From Bacteroidota bacterium (GTDB taxonomy: Bacteria; Bacteroidota; Bacteroidia; Chitinophagales; Chitinophagaceae): 43,249 nt of DNA. Below, one piece after another: positions 1 to 6,884 of this stretch. The stretch is from contig JABDFX010000015.1 in assembly GCA_013286315.1 (NCBI GenBank), forward strand, positions 1-43,249, read 5' to 3'. Made by a program: the position numbers and the translations under genes. The number at the start of each line of letters is the position of its first letter. The stretch's first letter is position 1. Under the pieces are notes generated by a model. It did not search any database and was not told the origin of the DNA. It worked only from the letters and a program-made list of their open reading frames with translations.

Positions 1-315
1 CGAACCCAGGATTTTGGCAAATCCGTAGTTGAATATTTCCACGGCCAGCCAATAACGGATGATTCCAGTGAACCAGGCGTGACGAAGTGCGGAATCCGCC
101 CTGCCTTTGATTTCCTGACGATGCCAGAGAAAAGGATAGATGAGCGCAAATAATAAACAGACGATGCCCAGTAGTTGATTGAAAAAAAAGAGCGTGGGTT
201 GAAAATGGGACAGAGCAGGTATAATGATCGCCGGATACAAAACCAGTGAATCATAAAAATCTATGACGGCTATGGAAACGAATAAACAATCGACGAATTT
301 GATCCACCCTTTCAT
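1..315 (-). CDS. Partial membrane protein, DoxX-like (C-terminus beyond window edge)
   Basis: The frame is open from an ATG at 313-315 to the left edge, giving the first 105 residues. It shows a hydrophobic segment at about residues 12-34, a second at about 42-62 ending FLWHR, and then a conserved-looking block WLAVEIFNYGFAKILGS. That last block resembles the RYxLAxxxxxYGFAKI signature of Bacteroidota integral membrane proteins related to DoxX. Function is unknown; a quinone-linked or thiol-redox role as for DoxX would be pure inference. It is divergently oriented to the glycosyltransferase at 468, and the 150 bases between them would hold both promoters. It is partial only because of the window edge. 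Confidence 0.6.
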   Translation of the reverse strand, partial: MKGWIKFVDCLFVSIAVIDFYDSLVLYPAIIIPALSHFQPTLFFFNQLLGIVCLLFALIYPFLWHRQEIKGRADSALRHAWFTGIIRYWLAVEIFNYGFAKILGS

Positions 316-467
316 AGCAGTCGTTTAGAAATAATAACCGCTAAAAAGTATTCCAGATCTATAAAGATGACTATCTGTCGGTGTTTTCTTATTTTGATGG
401 TTGATCAGGAATGAAGAACCGGACGGAAGAGCCGGTCGGAATTGTGTAAATTTACGAAAGCACTGTC

Positions 468-1373
468 TTGCAAAGTATATCTTCCAACCCACTGGTCACT
501 GTGGTAATTCCTACTTACAACCGTCTTGCTCTTGTTCAACAGGCCATCGCATCTGTTATCGCACAAACATACAGGAATTGGGAATTGATTATTGTGGATG
601 ATGGGTCGGATGATGGCACACCTGCAACAATCAATACAATAGATGATCCCCGGATCAAACTGTTGACAAAACCGCATGCTGGGAATATAGCATTGTTGCG
701 CAACATCGGGGTTCATGAGGGATCCGGGAAATGGCTGGCATTCCTGGATTCTGACGATATATGGATTCCGCAAAAACTGGAAATACAATTATTTTTCCTG
801 CTCCAGGAAGGAAAGCGTTGGGGGTATGGAGGGTTTGAGTTAATGAATGATGAGATGCAAACAATTCCCAACAAAGCGGGACAATTTCGTCCGATTTCAG
901 GATGGATCATTAAAGAAGTGCTTACCACAGAAGCATCCGTAACCATCGGCACATTAATGCTTGAACGAACTCTCTTCGAGGAAGCCGGTGGATTCAATCA
1001 GGATGCAAAACTGATCTACCGTGAAGATTACGAATTGGTACTCAGGTTAGCTTTAAAATCAGAAGTATTGGCTGTGCCTGATTTATTAGTTCGTATCAGG
1101 GAACACGAGGGACGCGCAACGAATGCGTTTGAGGAGGGTCATGATCGTACCGCCGCTATGTACGAACATTTCATTCGCTCCCGCCCGGAAAAAGCACTGG
1201 CAAAAATAGCACGGAAGCGTATGGCAACTGAACTCGCAGAATCAGCAAAAACAAGCATTGCGAAGAAAAAATATTTGCAGGCAACCAGGAGATTGGGGCA
1301 GGCGCTGATCAATGGTGATAAGCTGAGGCATATATTTTCAATTGTCCGCCGGGGCTTTTCTTCTTTCTCATAA
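468..1373 (+). CDS. Family 2 glycosyltransferase (GT-A fold)
   Basis: A 301-residue GT2 enzyme expected to transfer a nucleotide-activated sugar to a surface polysaccharide or lipid acceptor on the cytoplasmic side of the inner membrane. The GT-A core is clear: VTVVIPTYNR at residues 10-19, the nucleotide-binding acidic pair in VDDGSDDGTP (D44/D45), and the metal-binding motif LDSDDIW with the DxD at 94-96, followed by PQKLE. A later YREDYELVLRL segment fits the acceptor-side catalytic acid region. There is no in-frame ATG near the N-terminus; after the in-frame stop at 447-449 the first usable start is TTG at 468. The C-terminal 60 residues are basic and helical. It converges on an FkbM methyltransferase gene, so both may decorate surface glycans (inference). 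Confidence 0.85.
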   Translation: MQSISSNPLVTVVIPTYNRLALVQQAIASVIAQTYRNWELIIVDDGSDDGTPATINTIDDPRIKLLTKPHAGNIALLRNIGVHEGSGKWLAFLDSDDIWIPQKLEIQLFFLLQEGKRWGYGGFELMNDEMQTIPNKAGQFRPISGWIIKEVLTTEASVTIGTLMLERTLFEEAGGFNQDAKLIYREDYELVLRLALKSEVLAVPDLLVRIREHEGRATNAFEEGHDRTAAMYEHFIRSRPEKALAKIARKRMATELAESAKTSIAKKKYLQATRRLGQALINGDKLRHIFSIVRRGFSSFS

Positions 1374-1374
1374 T

Positions 1375-1472
1375 CCGCCAACCGTCAACCGCCAACCGTC
1401 AACCATCATCGGTCATCGGTCATCGGTCAACGATCAACCGCCAACCGCCAACCGCCAACCGTCTACCGTCAC
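1375..1472. repeat. Heptamer tandem array, 14 copies of CCGYCAA-like units
   Basis: Fourteen consecutive 7-base units begin two bases after the glycosyltransferase stop codon. Main forms are CCGCCAA and CCGTCAA; a central block uses CCATCAT, CGGTCAT and CGATCAA, and the last units are CCGTCTA and CCGTCAC. The array fills the whole gap between two convergent genes, and its last unit overlaps the stop codon of the FkbM gene at 1469-1471. Seven is not a multiple of three, so copy-number change would alter frame if a gene extended into it. It is not a CRISPR array because the units are contiguous without spacers. Confidence 0.9.
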
Positions 1473-2281
1473 ACCTTAACGCCCGCATAGTCAACGCCAC
1501 ATCTGAAGATGCTATAATTGTATTTCCTTAAATATTGAATGAGTTCCCTGAGTTCATATTGCGTCATCCATTCCCCTTCAAAAAGCACTATTCTGATATC
1601 GTGTTCTGCAAAATTGATTGACCGGAGGATTTTGTAGTCAAACCCTTCTGTGTCGGTATGCAACAGATCCACCTTCCGGAAATTATTTTTTTGAAGAAGG
1701 TCCTCAAATGTTATGACGGGTAAAGGTTCAGCGATCATTCTTTTTTCCAGATCCTGTCCGTAATTAATATTTTTTATAAAAGTTTCCCTGTCAAATGAAC
1801 CCACCTGATCAAACCAGCCGGGGTCCAGTTCGGTAATATTTGCTAATCTGTAGAATAGCATTTCGCCCCTTACCGGGCCTATCCCCAGATTTTCAAAAAT
1901 GAGCCCTCCCGCCTGGCTGTAATTATTCACCAGTTTTTTGAAATTAGCTAAGTCCGGCTCCACCAGGATTCCTTTCCAGCCATTTTTCCTGATATAGGGA
2001 TGCAGGGGATCATTTTTCTTTCCATCATTGGATCCTATCTGAACAAAGGTTTTAATATTGGATTCACCGGCCATTTTAAAAATCCCGTCTATTGGGATAT
2101 CTAAAATGGTATCCTTTGAAATCAGTGTTTTAATTGCTTTTTTTAATCTTCTGACAAATAACATCATGTAAAAGCTTGTGGATGCAGATCCGGGTACAAA
2201 TATAAATTGCAGCCCGGATACAGACCGGTCATTCAGTTTCCCGGCCATAGCCTCAAGGGTCAATGGCCGTGTAATTGCCAT
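1469..2281 (-). CDS. FkbM family SAM-dependent methyltransferase
   Basis: Up to 270 residues. The SAM-binding motif I region is FVQIGSNDGKKNDPLHPYI, followed by GWKGILVEPD in the position of the acidic residue that binds the ribose, and DLLHTDTEGFDYKIL, the characteristic FkbM D-x-E-G-x-[DE] block. FkbM-type enzymes usually O-methylate sugars or polyketides, so methylation of a surface glycan made with the neighbouring GT2 is a reasonable guess. The start is uncertain: the longest form begins at the ATG at 2281, but the first 38 residues do not look like family sequence. The ATG-ATG pair at 2162-2167 (protein beginning MMLFVRRLKKAIK) may be the true start. The stop overlaps the heptamer array. 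Confidence 0.8.
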   Translation of the reverse strand: MAITRPLTLEAMAGKLNDRSVSGLQFIFVPGSASTSFYMMLFVRRLKKAIKTLISKDTILDIPIDGIFKMAGESNIKTFVQIGSNDGKKNDPLHPYIRKNGWKGILVEPDLANFKKLVNNYSQAGGLIFENLGIGPVRGEMLFYRLANITELDPGWFDQVGSFDRETFIKNINYGQDLEKRMIAEPLPVITFEDLLQKNNFRKVDLLHTDTEGFDYKILRSINFAEHDIRIVLFEGEWMTQYELRELIQYLRKYNYSIFRCGVDYAGVKV

Positions 2282-2523
2282 TCGATCCAGAGTCGCTGTA
2301 CAGGCCGGTCAGATATCCGAAATATATCCATGAAATTCAGACCGGGTCCTGAAGAATAAAAAAAATCCATTTTCAGGTATCCATATCCCGTTTAGGACAT
2401 GTATTTTTACTTCCATTTTAATACCATCCGGAACCCGTCACGAATCCGCACTGCTCCTACCTCTTGTAACAAACTGCCGGCCCTGATTAGCTAATTATTT
2501 ATCACGCATCTAAATCAAAATCA

Positions 2524-3258
2524 ATGAAACAATCCAGATTTTCCGGCTTGCTTTTTTATTCTATGGTATTCTTACTGGTTTCCTGCTCCGGAGGAGGAAC
2601 AGAAAAGAAGGCCAGCACAGACTCTACTGCGACTGACACAACCGCAGCCGTAGTTACACCGAAAGTAACTACTGTTACAACACCGCAAAATATGCTGGTA
2701 GTAACACACAAAGTGGCCAATTATGCGAAATGGAAAGCTTCCTATGATGCACATGATTCTGTCCGGTTGGCATATGGCATGCATAGTTATGTCATTGGCC
2801 GCGGTTTGAAGGATTCCAATATGGTTTTGGTGGCTGTGAAAGTAGATGATACTGCCAAGGCAAAAGCATTTGCCAAAGATCCCGGACTGAAAAAAGCGAT
2901 GCAAAAGGGAGGCGTGACAGGCACGCCCACAATGACCCTTACCACGATGGTCTTCCAGGATACCGCTACAATTTCTACAGATCTCCGGGCCAGAACAACG
3001 TATATGGTTAAAGACTGGTCTGCATGGCAAATAGCATTTGAAGCGGGTAAACAGGAAAGATTGGATAACGGCATAGCCACCAGGGCTTATGGCCATAATC
3101 TCGATAATGATAAAAAAATCGTGCTGGTAACGGCCATTACGGATACTGCCAAAGCCTTTGCCTATTATAAATCAGATGCAATTAAAAAAAGGAGAGTCGA
3201 AGGTGGTGTAATCGGTGAGCCGGAACGTTTTCTGTACCGGGTTGTGCAGCGGTATTAA
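2524..3258 (+). CDS. Lipoprotein with two tandem ABM/ferredoxin-like domains
   Basis: A 244-residue secreted lipoprotein. The signal peptide ends in the lipobox FLLVSCSGGG, with C21 as the lipidated cysteine, followed by a Thr/Ala/Lys-rich linker to about residue 55. Two homologous copies of a roughly 85-residue domain follow. Copy 1 (about 58-150) contains VANYAKWKASYDAHDSVR and ends KKAMQKGGVTGTP. Copy 2 (about 158-244) contains VKDWSAWQIAFEAGKQER and ends KKRRVEGGVIGEP. The pattern matches the dimeric alpha+beta barrel (antibiotic-biosynthesis-monooxygenase-like) fold, with two copies on one chain forming the pseudo-dimer. No catalytic residue can be named and the substrate is unknown. There is no Shine-Dalgarno, as usual in Bacteroidota. 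Confidence 0.7.
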   Translation: MKQSRFSGLLFYSMVFLLVSCSGGGTEKKASTDSTATDTTAAVVTPKVTTVTTPQNMLVVTHKVANYAKWKASYDAHDSVRLAYGMHSYVIGRGLKDSNMVLVAVKVDDTAKAKAFAKDPGLKKAMQKGGVTGTPTMTLTTMVFQDTATISTDLRARTTYMVKDWSAWQIAFEAGKQERLDNGIATRAYGHNLDNDKKIVLVTAITDTAKAFAYYKSDAIKKRRVEGGVIGEPERFLYRVVQRY

Positions 3259-3276
3259 TATAAAATAGTGATAACA

Positions 3277-3307
3277 GCCGGTTCGGCCCACGAAAGGCCG
3301 ACCGGTT
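3277..3307. terminator. GC-rich hairpin downstream of the ABM lipoprotein
   Basis: An imperfect inverted repeat, GCCGGTTCGGCC / GGCCGACCGGTT, encloses a 7-base loop (CACGAAA) with one bulged base. It lies about 20 bases after the lipoprotein stop. There is no long T-run on either side, so it is either a weak terminator or an mRNA 3' stabiliser. Confidence 0.45.
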
Positions 3308-3413
3308 ATATCAAAGTCTCATTCCGGAGAATTTTAATCATCTCCGGGAGAAGCTCTGTACGGTAAATTGCTGAAAGATGAATTTGAATTTTAAAAGCAC
3401 CGTTTCATTTTGA

Positions 3414-3713
3414 TCACGCCGTTCCGGCCATCCTGTTTTTACCAACTTCTCTGGCCTCGGCATCATCTAAAACAGGAGTCGTTTCAAGATCCATAAAACT
3501 GCTCCAGTTAAGTACCCAGTGTGCGATTGCCTTTGCATCATCGCACTCATAGACAGCAACGCCGCCGCCTCTGCTGAAATCATGCCAGCGGCCAATGAGT
3601 TTAATTTTGTCACCCATATCCCTTTTATCGTCTGCCGCTGTCATCTGGGCAAAGGCAGCCAGAGCAGCTTGTCTTTTGTCGGCGTGTAACCGCCATGTTA
3701 CCATGAATTTCAT
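3414..3713 (-). CDS. DUF3303 family protein
   Basis: A 99-residue protein beginning MKFMVTWRLHADKR, with IGRWHDFSRGGGVAVYE, a run DDAKAIAHWVLNWSSFMDLE, and TPVLDD near the C-terminus. This arrangement matches DUF3303, a small alpha/beta ferredoxin-fold family of unknown function. The length is normal. Its start is fixed by a full Shine-Dalgarno four bases upstream, which is rare in this phylum and in this window. The gene appears somewhat richer in G+C than its neighbours by eye. Together these suggest possible acquisition from a non-Bacteroidota donor (inference). Confidence 0.75.
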   Translation of the reverse strand: MKFMVTWRLHADKRQAALAAFAQMTAADDKRDMGDKIKLIGRWHDFSRGGGVAVYECDDAKAIAHWVLNWSSFMDLETTPVLDDAEAREVGKNRMAGTA

Positions 3714-3717
3714 AATA

Positions 3718-3725
3718 ACCTCCTT
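3718..3725 (-). promoter_or_regulatory. Strong Shine-Dalgarno AAGGAGGT before the DUF3303 gene
   Basis: On the minus strand AAGGAGGT is followed by TATT and the ATG, an almost complete complement to the 16S anti-Shine-Dalgarno. Most other genes in the window show A/T-rich leaders without it. It decides the DUF3303 start. Confidence 0.7.
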
Positions 3726-3913
3726 GTTGTTTTAAATGAAAAATAATAGTGGTGGGTAGCAGAATATAAGAGTTTATATTAAGTTACGAAATGAGTAACA
3801 GATGACAATAATTTTGCCCAGGGGTGGGCCGAGTATTTCTACGTCATTTTAATTTTCTCCCGGGTACTGTCGCTGATTTTCTTTATTAACGTCCCGGTAT
3901 TACCACATCATTC

Positions 3914-4246
3914 TCATTCAAAAGCGAAATATTCTAAAAGAGTTTTACAAACCACCTTGCAAAACTGCTCATGCAGAGTACCTAATTTTTTTATTAACCG
4001 GGTTTTATCAAGGTATCTGATTTGATCAATGGCGACCTGGCCGTTTTTCCTTTGAAAGACACAACGTATGCGGGTAGGATAGTTGCGAATAATAGTCGTC
4101 ATCGGTGCTCCGACAATCGTGTCTAAATATTTATTTGTTTCGTCCGGAGAGATGATCAGACATGGTCTGGTTTTTTTTATTTCCTTACCAATTGCAGGAT
4201 CAAGATTGACCAGCCAGACTTCAAAACGACGTACTACCATGACCAT
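3914..4246 (-). CDS. mazF: MazF/PemK-type mRNA interferase toxin
   Basis: A 110-residue toxin of the PemK/MazF family, an endoribonuclease that cleaves mRNA at short sequences. Family marks are FEVWLVNLDPAIGKEIKKTRPCLIIS at residues 8-33 (with the typical G-x-E-[IQ]-x-x-x-R-P block), the central PMTTIIRNYPTRI, and GQVAIDQIRYLDKTRL, the usual QIR(T/A)hD element. Length is normal. It overlaps the upstream antitoxin gene by 13 bases, giving translational coupling, and belongs to one operon with it. An internal ATG at 4240 is an alternative start. A decayed copy of the mazE/mazF junction lies at 8414-8458. Confidence 0.88.
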   Translation of the reverse strand: MVMVVRRFEVWLVNLDPAIGKEIKKTRPCLIISPDETNKYLDTIVGAPMTTIIRNYPTRIRCVFQRKNGQVAIDQIRYLDKTRLIKKLGTLHEQFCKVVCKTLLEYFAFE

Positions 4247-4488
4247 TCTTCTTTATCAAACTTGTTTGAAACGGTTCGCCACCCTATTCCATCAGAGTCC
4301 TGTTGGACTGGCGCTGAATTTTTAAATACATCTTCCCATCCATCTCGGGGCTTCGATGAAGATGTTATGAGCAACCCGCTTTTGGAAGGAATTAATTCGA
4401 TTTCTCCACTTAGTTGATACTGTTCAATAAGTGATTTAGGAATTCTTATCCCTTTGGAATTACCTATCTGGATTAAATTGGTTTTCAT
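4234..4488 (-). CDS. mazE: MazE/AbrB-type antitoxin
   Basis: An 84-residue antitoxin. The N-terminal 45 residues form an AbrB/SpoVT-type swapped-hairpin DNA-binding domain: IQIGNSKGIRIPKSLIEQY followed by ELIPSKSGLLI. The C-terminal half, including DGWEDVFKNS and the acidic tail DKEEWSW, is the likely toxin-wrapping segment. It neutralises the adjacent toxin and should repress its own promoter. Two palindromes overlap the promoter immediately upstream. The ATG at 4488 lies only four bases after a -7 like element, so the transcript may be leaderless or nearly so. Confidence 0.87.
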   Translation of the reverse strand: MKTNLIQIGNSKGIRIPKSLIEQYQLSGEIELIPSKSGLLITSSSKPRDGWEDVFKNSAPVQQDSDGIGWRTVSNKFDKEEWSW

Positions 4489-4492
4489 GAAA

Positions 4493-4522
4493 CAAAGTTA
4501 TTACTTTGTAATTACAATTCAA
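4493..4522 (-). promoter_or_regulatory. mazEF promoter with overlapping palindromic operator
   Basis: Reading the minus strand there is a TTG (-33 region, 4520-4522), a 19-base spacer and TAACTTTG (4493-4500), matching the Bacteroidota consensus TTG-N19-21-TANNTTTG. Two palindromes overlap it: CAAAGT-TATT-ACTTTG at 4493-4508 and the perfect 12-mer TTGTAATTACAA at 4506-4517. Adjacent dyads over a promoter are the expected geometry for MazE or MazEF autorepression. The promoter ends four bases before the start codon. Confidence 0.65.
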
Positions 4523-4773
4523 AACCAGTACCTGCGGTCTTATGAAATCCTCCTCATTGATCAGTGTAGTTTCAATATACATCTGACAGGTGTAATCCCA
4601 CAGGGTGAAATCACTGAATTCGGTTGATGAAAAAGCGTTCGAGAGTCCAGCCACACTTGCTTTTTACGTATTTATATTTTCAATACTTAGACTAATGATG
4701 TATATTTTCTTTTGTTCAAATGTCATCGTGATTTTTAGTAGAAAATTGAAGCGGTGTTAAAATTATCAACCGA

Positions 4774-5334
4774 TCAGTAGTAATCGATTTTGTCTTGTTT
4801 ATTATAAAATTTTATTTCAATAAATTGTCCTGATCTATATATTTCTTTTTTTACAAGCCTTCCATTTACATTATAATATTTAAAATCGCTCTTCGGGACG
4901 CCATTTAAAAAACTCCCTTCCATTCTGATAACTCCGTTCTGATAATAATCTTTTATTAATCCGGATGCCCTTGAACCGCAAAAATAAAAGACATTATATC
5001 CTTCATTCATGCCGAAGTAGTCCCAAGGTAAGAGTCTGGGAATAAAATTGGTATCAGCATATGTTTTACCTGTGCTGTAAAATTTTTCCATTGTAAATAT
5101 CATATCCTCACCATTTCTGCAAATACTCGCGCCGAATGTATACACACCAGGGCTGTCAAGAATCAGATTTTTCATAGGTAAACGATAACTTTTTGAATTG
5201 CCTGGTTGAAATAGCACATAGGGTATTTTAATCAGACTGTCATTACAGGCATCTCGAAATGTATAGCTGACTTTAATTTGCCCCTGGGAATTATATCCAG
5301 TAAAAGAAAGTAAGAGAATAAATAATATTTTCAT
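4774..5334 (-). CDS. Secreted protein with MORN-like repeats
   Basis: A 186-residue protein with a signal peptide (MKILFILLLSFTGYNSQGQ, cleavage near residue 19). The middle is unrecognised. Residues of about 128-180 carry repeats of the type YYQNGVIRMEGSFLNGVPKS and YYNVNGRLVKKEIYRSGQF, the MORN/YwqK pattern common in Bacteroidota exported proteins. Some relatives are annotated as antitoxin-like, but that label has little support here because there is a signal peptide and no toxin beside it. Function is unknown; a beta-sheet interaction surface is likely. It is not obviously part of the mazEF transcript, the gap being about 285 bases. Confidence 0.6.
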   Translation of the reverse strand: MKILFILLLSFTGYNSQGQIKVSYTFRDACNDSLIKIPYVLFQPGNSKSYRLPMKNLILDSPGVYTFGASICRNGEDMIFTMEKFYSTGKTYADTNFIPRLLPWDYFGMNEGYNVFYFCGSRASGLIKDYYQNGVIRMEGSFLNGVPKSDFKYYNVNGRLVKKEIYRSGQFIEIKFYNKQDKIDYY

Positions 5335-5388
5335 TTCACTTTGTTATCCGACACACATTAGACTAATTGGATAGTAAGAATTTTTGGA

Positions 5389-5619
5389 TTAGCGCCTACC
5401 CTTTTTATTTGACAAAATAATTATTAAGGGGATTGCTAATATTAAAGTGAAAGCCAATATCCTATTGCCAGTCAAAATAATCGAGAAACTATGGTTTACA
5501 CCATTTTTATCTCCTGATGTGGAAAAATAGCCAAATTCTGTGCCTTGGATTTTGGAGTACAAACCTGCAATCAGCAACAGACTTATAACTACATAAAGAA
5601 ATATTTTCAGTCCTTTCAT
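5389..5619 (-). CDS. Small two-helix membrane protein
   Basis: A 76-residue protein with hydrophobic helices at about residues 5-20 and 51-69, separated by a polar loop (GTEFGYFSTSGDKNG), and a basic tail KKGRR. No family is recognised. The loop is probably periplasmic and both ends cytoplasmic by the positive-inside rule. A near-identical copy of its first bases and upstream sequence is present at 8459-8536, showing that this locus took part in a duplication. Confidence 0.55.
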   Translation of the reverse strand: MKGLKIFLYVVISLLLIAGLYSKIQGTEFGYFSTSGDKNGVNHSFSIILTGNRILAFTLILAIPLIIILSNKKGRR

Positions 5620-5970
5620 ATCTCTCGGATGACTTTACGAATATATGCAAGGGACTGAATAATTGGAACTAAGTATAAACCATTAGCCTGGCAACAATAA
5701 GCCTGCGAGTAACGAAGCCGCTGACAATATATAATCAAATGATTATCTCAGATGAACAATTATCCTTTCATCATCAGCGCAGACCAATAACCATCAATTG
5801 TTCCCCCGGTAAATTTTATGGATCTGAAATTATTTTCGTTAAATTCATTATTAACTCATAAAGCCCTCCATTCAGATTGAATTGGAAAATTGTTTATTAG
5901 GAAAATCTTTATAGGGATAAAGCGGATGTACATCTATATCCTGATTATAAGCAAAATAGCTTTCGAGACT
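5620..5970. other. Intergenic stretch without recognisable gene
   Basis: 351 bases between the small membrane protein and the GNAT gene. I see no coherent long reading frame, RNA gene or strong hairpin. Its right end shares the first about 30 bases upstream of the small membrane gene with the mosaic scar at 8459-8536. Confidence 0.5.
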
Positions 5971-6828
5971 TTAATATAGAACAGACGGAAGAAAAGCACC
6001 GGCCGGATCGTTATACAATCCTTTACTCATTAACGTCATCGGCATAATAATACGCAAGCCGTTTTGTAAACACCAGCGCAGCACGTCTGCATTACGCGAT
6101 GGAAGCAGAAATCCCGGGCCTGAAAAAATAGCAGATGCGCCAATCAGTGCTTTCAGCCCGGTGTTCGTTGATGCTATCGTATGCCCCAGAAAACCAACCT
6201 GGGTCGTATATCCGGTAATCATTCCGTCGTACTCTACAACAGATAATGTTCCTGTTTTGACAGCACCTGCCAGTTCAGGACTGCGGTCATGACCATGTAT
6301 CTCATAACATAACTGGTTGCAGGAATCCAGATCTGCGTCATTGCCCGCGCGAACATGATAACCAGGAAAACTTATGTTAAGTGCAGCGCCCTGTACGACA
6401 GAAAGAGGTTCCTGTACATCAAATCCCAGTTTTGTGTAGAGTGATAACGACCGGCTATGATAAGCAGCCTGGACCAATCGCACGCTCGCCAGTTTGAGAT
6501 TTTCTGCCCGGTGAAGAACCCGTTCCATCAGTTTTCTGCCCACTGCAGCATTCTGGCAGGTTGGGTTCACGGTTATAGGGCCCACTCCTCCAACAAAACG
6601 ACTCTCCCACAGAAAATTGCTGCCGACGATTTCCCCGTTCGCCTCAGCGACCGCAGAATATATTCCCGGGCTGGAAAAAGCAAAGTTCATTAGGCCAACA
6701 GCCATTTCTGTTTCCGGAAAATCCGGTGGAAAATGGTGTGCATCCGCAATGGCTTTAAACGCCTTGTAGCAAATAACACCGCATGCCTGGGCATCTTCCG
6801 GCTTTCCCGGGCGCAGAATAAGATTCAT
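5971..6828 (-). CDS. GNAT family N-acetyltransferase, double-domain type
   Basis: 285 residues, about twice the length of a single GNAT domain. The N-terminal domain (about 1-150) is a complete GNAT: LILRPGKPEDA at the start, then the core GPITVNPTCQNAAVGRKLM in which Q-N-A-A-V-G-R is the acetyl-CoA pyrophosphate-binding loop, then SLYTKLGFD. The C-terminal domain (from about 155, HVRAGNDADLD) begins like a second GNAT but lacks a clear acetyl-CoA loop and may be structural. The substrate is unknown. A relic encoding a related FKVILDTYHFTPDF segment lies at 22081-22145, matching residues of about 23-36 here. Confidence 0.75.
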   Translation of the reverse strand: MNLILRPGKPEDAQACGVICYKAFKAIADAHHFPPDFPETEMAVGLMNFAFSSPGIYSAVAEANGEIVGSNFLWESRFVGGVGPITVNPTCQNAAVGRKLMERVLHRAENLKLASVRLVQAAYHSRSLSLYTKLGFDVQEPLSVVQGAALNISFPGYHVRAGNDADLDSCNQLCYEIHGHDRSPELAGAVKTGTLSVVEYDGMITGYTTQVGFLGHTIASTNTGLKALIGASAIFSGPGFLLPSRNADVLRWCLQNGLRIIMPMTLMSKGLYNDPAGAFLPSVLY

Positions 6829-6884
6829 ATGAAATAATTGAGCTGATTAGGTATGATAGTCAGATTAAAAGTAGCATGAAAAAT

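Noticed and set aside
1375-1472. CRISPR-like repetition
   Set aside because: Units are 7 bases and contiguous with no unique spacers; no cas genes in the window.
4460-4654. Open frame of 64 codons upstream of mazE on the minus strand
   Set aside because: It runs through the mazEF promoter and operator and into mazE in another frame; no family features.
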